This document shows positions 59,940 through 64,000 of a DNA stretch of 64,000 bases, piece after piece. The translations under genes were made by a program, and so were the position numbers. Positions within the stretch are counted from its first letter, which is position 1. Every line of letters begins with the position of its first letter. Origin of the DNA: Fomes fomentarius (taxonomy: Eukaryota; Basidiomycota; Agaricomycetes; Polyporales; Polyporaceae); the NCBI GenBank assembly GCA_022606135.1, contig JABYQN010000011.1, positions 806,001 through 870,000 of the forward strand, in the 5' to 3' direction. Below the pieces are notes generated by a model. That model saw nothing but the letters and a program-made list of their open reading frames with translations, made no database searches and had not been told where the DNA came from.

Positions 59940-60520
59940 GTCGAAAGATTTTGAGCGGTGTGTTGAACAACAAGTAGGGCGTACAAGACTACACGTGGTC
60001 GTTCAGAGAGACGTTTCAGGTCGTGTCTTGGAAGCAACTCGTTCCCAGCGTGTAGAAGGGTCGTAAAGCAAAGTCGGGGAAAGACGTCGAGGCCGACGGT
60101 GGCTGCGTAGTCGGGGACAATGGTCTCAACGAACAAGTCGAGCGCGCCACAGAAGGACCAGTCACGTGTACGACGCGACGCGCCTGGAATGTGGTGGAGC
60201 CTAGAAAGGGTAGTTTTTCCGAGCATCCGAGGTTCTCCCGCTGCCCGGCATTTGAGATCGAACTTGGCTTGCCCGCAAACAGAGGTCTTTTTCCTCTCTT
60301 CTACTTCCGCTCTTCCTTGCTCGAAAGTATGCTCACTGGAGGCGATTGAAATCGCTCTGACAAGGCAAAGGAGGCCCATGAGCGAGCTCTTTGGGACTCT
60401 TCGCAGTGGCACGGGAATCGGGATACCTAGCGTCATGTGTGGCCTATGCGCGTCCCATTCCCTCGTGAGTCACCTTGCTTGAGTAGCCCGCCGCCCTCGT
60501 ACTTGGCACCGTGCGACCTC
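59940..60520. other. divergent promoter space
   Basis: This lies between the nucleoporin (minus) and the BSC6-like transporter (plus). A 169-residue minus frame covers most of it but has no domain and overlaps the nucleoporin start, so it is not taken as a gene. Confidence 0.45.
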
Positions 60521-60528
60521 ATATAAAA
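60521..60528 (+). promoter_or_regulatory. TATA box of the first BSC6-like transporter
   Basis: ATATAAAA lies only 35 nt upstream of the ATG at 60563, which implies a leader of about ten nucleotides. Confidence 0.5.
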
Positions 60529-60562
60529 CCCACGAGTTGATGAGAGATCCTTGGGGGCTCTC

Positions 60563-62607
60563 ATGGCGTCCAGCACTGACCCTGCACCCGTCACGCTCTC
60601 TGGCAACCCTCCTGTTCTCGCGAAGGATCACGACAAGGAGTCTCCTCTGTCCATCGAGGACACCAAAGACAGGGTTACAGACGAGGCCGTACAACTGCCA
60701 AGGTTGAATGAGAAGGAGGGACAGCGTGTCCTACAGACACCCGCTCAGCGAAGGAGGGCGTTGTTCCATTTCATATCTCTGTGCTGCACCATCTATGTAG
60801 CTGGTTGGAACGATGGTACATTAGGCCCCCTGCTGCCTCGTCTCCAAGAAGTCTACAATGTAAGCAAGATATGAGGCTAGGTCACCAGTGGAGTGGTGAT
60901 CAGACGCGTCACTGTTATCAGGTTGGCTATGCTGTTGTGTCCATCATCTTCATATTGAACTGCCTGGTAAGTCACTCGTCGCATGGCTCGTCTACAGTAC
61001 TTACAGGCTTTAAAAGGGATACATCATCGGAGCCTCCACATATCTCTACGTCACCGACCGCTTTGGCTTTGGACGCGTAAGTGTACCAGTCCTCTAGGAA
61101 CAAATATCCTCATCATGCCAATCTTCTCGATTTCAGGCGGCCGTGGTTGGTACGCCCTACACTCGGCGACTAACCTTCGCATCCCTTTAATACGAAGATG
61201 TTCCATAGGTTCACTCTCCCTAGCCATCGGTAACGCAATCCAAGCCTCTGGTGCCCCATTCCCAGCGTTCGTGATTGGGTACCTATTTGCAGGAATCGGC
61301 GGAGCCTACCTCGTAAGTCCTAAATCCTGTCATGACATAGCATTTATATGTTCAAGACATTGCTCTCTGTGACTCCATATTCAATCTTGTTAGGATGCCG
61401 GCTCGAACGCGTTCTTGGCAAGCCTCGCTGAAGACACGTCCATCAAAATGGGAATATTGCACGCTGTGTACGGCGTCGGTGCAATGTGCGCCCCGCTGGT
61501 CTCGACACAGTTCGCTCGGCTCCCCCGGTGGTCATTTGTCTACCTCGTACATATTGGTTTGGTCACAGCCAATGCGATTGGTCAGATCGCGACATTCCGG
61601 GGCAGGACGCAAAACGGTATGTAATCCCTGGCATAGCGATGCTGCATTCCGGCAGCCTCGGTCTCTGTGTATGTGGGGTATGGTTCAATTTGCCGTTGCA
61701 GAACTCCTATCCGAAATCGGCCAGCCTCCTCCGGAGAAGACGAAGGCGTCAGAAGCTGGTGTCCACAAGTACAGGCAGATCGCAAAGATTCGCGCTGTTC
61801 ATCTCATGGCGTTCTTCATACTAACCTATGTTGGTGTCGAGGTGTCCATTGGAGGTACGTCTCTTGTACCATATTCTTCATGAGTGTCTGACTATCCGGT
61901 GGAAGGTTGGATCGTCACGTATATTATTAACGAGCGGCACGGCGGCCCTAACTCCGGGTACATTTCATCTGGTTACTGGGGCGGCCTAACCGTCGGTCGG
62001 CTCGCGCTCTTATACGTCAACAAGAAGGTGCGCACAGATTCCTTGACTATATGCGCCTTCCAAGGATCTCCCCGCTAAACGTTACCACCCAGATCGGTGA
62101 ATGGCGCGTCATCTTCGTCTATATCCTCATCGTACTCGCGTACGTCTTTCCTCTCTTCATCCCTACCCTTCCAACGCGCGTTCCCAACTGTTATCTCCTC
62201 TCCAGCTTAGAGCTCGTCGTCTGGCTCGTCCCCGACTTGCTCTCCTCTGCGATTTGTGTCTCATTCGTTGGCTTCTTCCTTGGGCCCATGTTCCCCATCG
62301 TCATGAACCACGCCGGCACGATCCTCCCGCCCGAGCTCATCACCGGCAGCATCAGCTGGATCGCGAGTTTCGGTGCTGCTGGTTCTGCTGCGTTCCCCTT
62401 CATCACGGGAGCGATTGCGAGCGGGACCAGCATTGGGAGCTTGCAGCCTTTGTGAGTGCAGAATCCGTGTAACCTCACGAGTTGAGAAGGGCGGGAGCGG
62501 CCGAAATTCTGACAGATTGCGTGGACTACCATAGGTTGATCGCGATGTTGGGCCTCCTGCTACTCATCTGGACGTTCGTCCCTCGCCGAAGGAACTTACT
62601 GAAGTGA
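60563..62607 (+). CDS. MFS transporter, BSC6-like, copy 1
   Basis: Eleven exons: 60563-60859, 60922-60966, 61017-61076, 61137-61149, 61209-61312, 61394-61616, 61702-61854, 61906-62027, 62093-62139, 62206-62451 and 62535-62607. They give 460 residues with all junctions in phase. After a polar N-terminus of about 70 residues comes the family signature YVAGWNDGTLGPLLPRLQ in helix 1, then YAVVSIIFILNCLGYIIG, VTDRFGFGRA in the first cytosolic loop, DAGSNAFLASL, VGVEVSIGGWIVTYIINERH, SSGYWGGLTVGR and the C-terminal helices. This group is annotated in fungi as bypass-of-stop-codon protein 6-like; its substrate is not known. A 13-nt exon (61137-61149) is the smallest internal exon of this gene. Confidence 0.85.
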
Positions 62608-63344
62608 TCGTATGGCAAAGATCATGGGTTTTCGTTTCCTCTAGACTCGGGTTGTCTAGGTGAGCATGTCCAGCCTTTCATGACTATCCATGTTGATTCA
62701 TTTGTAGGTAACAGGTGTAGATGGTTTTTTGTGATCTAGATGAGACAATGACGAACACACGACCACTCGACATTTCTCACTGCCCACTTCCCAACTGACT
62801 AATTAGATGGCCTATCCGCGGACACCTGATTCGCCGACGACGCCCAATTGCGTGTACAAGATTTTCAAGATACCGCTTAGCAGCAGATCGCATTTGATCA
62901 CCTAACCCGAAGTTCGCTCGATAGCCAACGGTGCCTTGTTCAGCTCTCGGAAAGCTTATCAACACCACGAAGAACGCCTAGGCTCGAACAATGTGAATCA
63001 CACGTGCTAAAGTAGTTCGAGCTTGTACATATTCTAGCATCAATCGCGGAAATTCTGTTCTTCCGCCGGCGAGCACGACCTATGCTCAAATTTGTACGAG
63101 ACAGCGCGCAAGAACAGCACATGGTGCGCGAAGGCGCGACGGTCCGAGGAATCCCTCGGAAGCATGTTGCACTCGTGAGTATTTATTGCCCCACGTATCT
63201 TAGAAGCTTGAGTTGTACATAATCGCACTAGATTTACGACCCGCTCGCCCGAACATACCGTCACGCGTTTTGTCAAACCGGACTCATGCATTTGTCGGAA
63301 GTCCTGCAGGTCTCCGTCCGTCCGGAAACTCGGGTGGCCTACCC
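62608..63344. other. spacer between the two BSC6-like genes
   Basis: This holds the 3' end of copy 1 and the promoter of copy 2. The minus frame that starts inside copy 2 and crosses this spacer is antisense. Confidence 0.45.
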
Positions 63345-63352
63345 GCATATAT
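63345..63352 (+). promoter_or_regulatory. TATA box of the second BSC6-like transporter
   Basis: GCATATATAG lies about 120 nt upstream of the ATG at 63470. Confidence 0.4.
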
Positions 63353-63469
63353 AGCCGCAGCCGGGGGCTTTCAGAAAAATTTGTCTCGCCTTCGTTCTGG
63401 CTGTCTTCAACCCTACGGTCTGCTACGACCATCCGACTGATCTCTTCCAGGGCGTAGACCAAGGACAAG

Positions 63470-64000
63470 ATGGGCTTCAAACTCGGTCGCTCGGCCTCTC
63501 TGGACGTAGAAGAAACCAGCAATGGCGAGAAGACGCCAGTATCGAACCTGTCCTCAGGCAGAACGTCCCCAACGCTCAACTTGAACTTCGAGGACGGGAT
63601 CGACTCTGCTGGAAAAACGAAGGAGACAACGTTGCCTGAGCTTCCGACGCTGGAGAGCGCGTCGCTCATCACGCCGGGGATGAAGCGGAAGGCATGGTTC
63701 CAGTTTACGACCCTCTGTCTATCGATATACGTCTCCGGGTGGAACGATGGGGCGCTGGGTCCTATGCTGCCCCGTCTACAAGCTGTGTACGATGTGTGTG
63801 CTTTTGATGTTGTCACTTATTCCCATTGTTGACGTTAATCATAGGTAGGGTACGCAGTAGTGTCCCTCATCTTCATCATCAGCTGCTTGGTGAGGTCAAT
63901 ATGCATCTACACGTAGAGACGCAACGCTAAGTGACCCATCATATAGGGATCGATTGTCGGGTCATGTACATTCATGTATCTCACCGACCGGTTCGGTTTC
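63470..64000 (+). CDS. MFS transporter, BSC6-like, copy 2 (cut by right edge)
   Basis: Only the first three exons are in the window: 63470-63793, 63845-63889 and 63947-64000 onward. They align with copy 1 and have the same intron positions and phases: the helix 1 signature YVSGWNDGALGPMLPRLQ ends exon 1, YAVVSLIFIISCL is exon 2 (45 nt in both copies), and GSIVGSCTFMYLTDRFGF is exon 3. The polar N-terminus has diverged (MGFKLGRSASLDVEET). It is a tandem duplicate of the gene before it; whether it is intact beyond the edge cannot be seen. Confidence 0.8.

Noticed and set aside
59927..60436. 169-residue minus-strand frame upstream of the nucleoporin
   Set aside because: It has no domain or promoter and overlaps the nucleoporin start. 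It is more likely chance.
63040..63816. 258-residue minus-strand open frame
   Set aside because: It is antisense to the first exon of the second BSC6-like transporter, which has a family signature. The minus frame has no domain.
1..64000. CRISPR arrays, bacterial operons, phage or plasmid functions, or a biosynthetic gene cluster
   Set aside because: There are no regularly spaced repeats and no prokaryotic gene organisation. The glycosyltransferase, P450 and transporters are far apart with no core synthase between them.

Overview
The window looks like nuclear DNA of a filamentous basidiomycete, most likely an Agaricomycete and possibly a Polyporales-type wood decayer. Genes are broken by many short introns (mostly 40-100 nt, GT..AG, a few probable GC..AG), spacers are short to moderate, and the families are typical of such fungi: DUF6533 and DUF6534 membrane proteins, a DUF7053 protein, a GT1 glycosyltransferase, a membrane-anchored P450, an ELYS-like nucleoporin, F-box remnants and Thr-rich secreted proteins. 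There is no bacterial, plasmid, phage or CRISPR signature. I built the gene models by hand from splice sites, reading phase and family resemblance. None has been checked against transcripts.

Layout. 0-11 kb: the 5' part of a DUF6534 membrane protein gene (minus, runs off the left edge), a small DUF7053 gene, an 11-exon UDP-glycosyltransferase, a convergent gene for an unrecognised single-pass membrane protein, and an 11-exon DUF6533 membrane protein gene. 12-27.5 kb: four minus-strand C2H2 zinc-finger genes that share a phase-1 intron inside the first finger, interspersed with two broken Thr-rich secreted-protein loci and long spacers. 29.5-40.6 kb: a tandem array of three intact anion:cation-symporter-type MFS transporter genes with the same 13-exon structure, then a truncated pseudogene copy, with a 273-bp MITE-like fold-back element in between. 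41.7-46.4 kb: a secreted protein with 13-residue Ser/Thr repeats, a frame-broken F-box gene and a dual-specificity phosphatase. 46.4-55 kb: sparse, with one candidate small multi-exon gene, a 12-exon cytochrome P450 and decayed coding segments. 55-64 kb: an HMG-box transcription factor, an ELYS-like nucleoporin, and two tandem BSC6-like MFS transporters, the second cut by the right edge.

No biosynthetic operon or cluster is evident. The region is best read as an accessory, duplication-prone segment (transporters, zinc fingers, F-box and Thr-rich proteins) carrying a few conserved housekeeping genes (the nucleoporin, the phosphatase and perhaps the HMG factor). The main points of interest are the dispersed zinc-finger family with its conserved intron, the transporter array with a dying copy, the MITE-like element, and several introns whose length is a multiple of three and which contain no stop codon.
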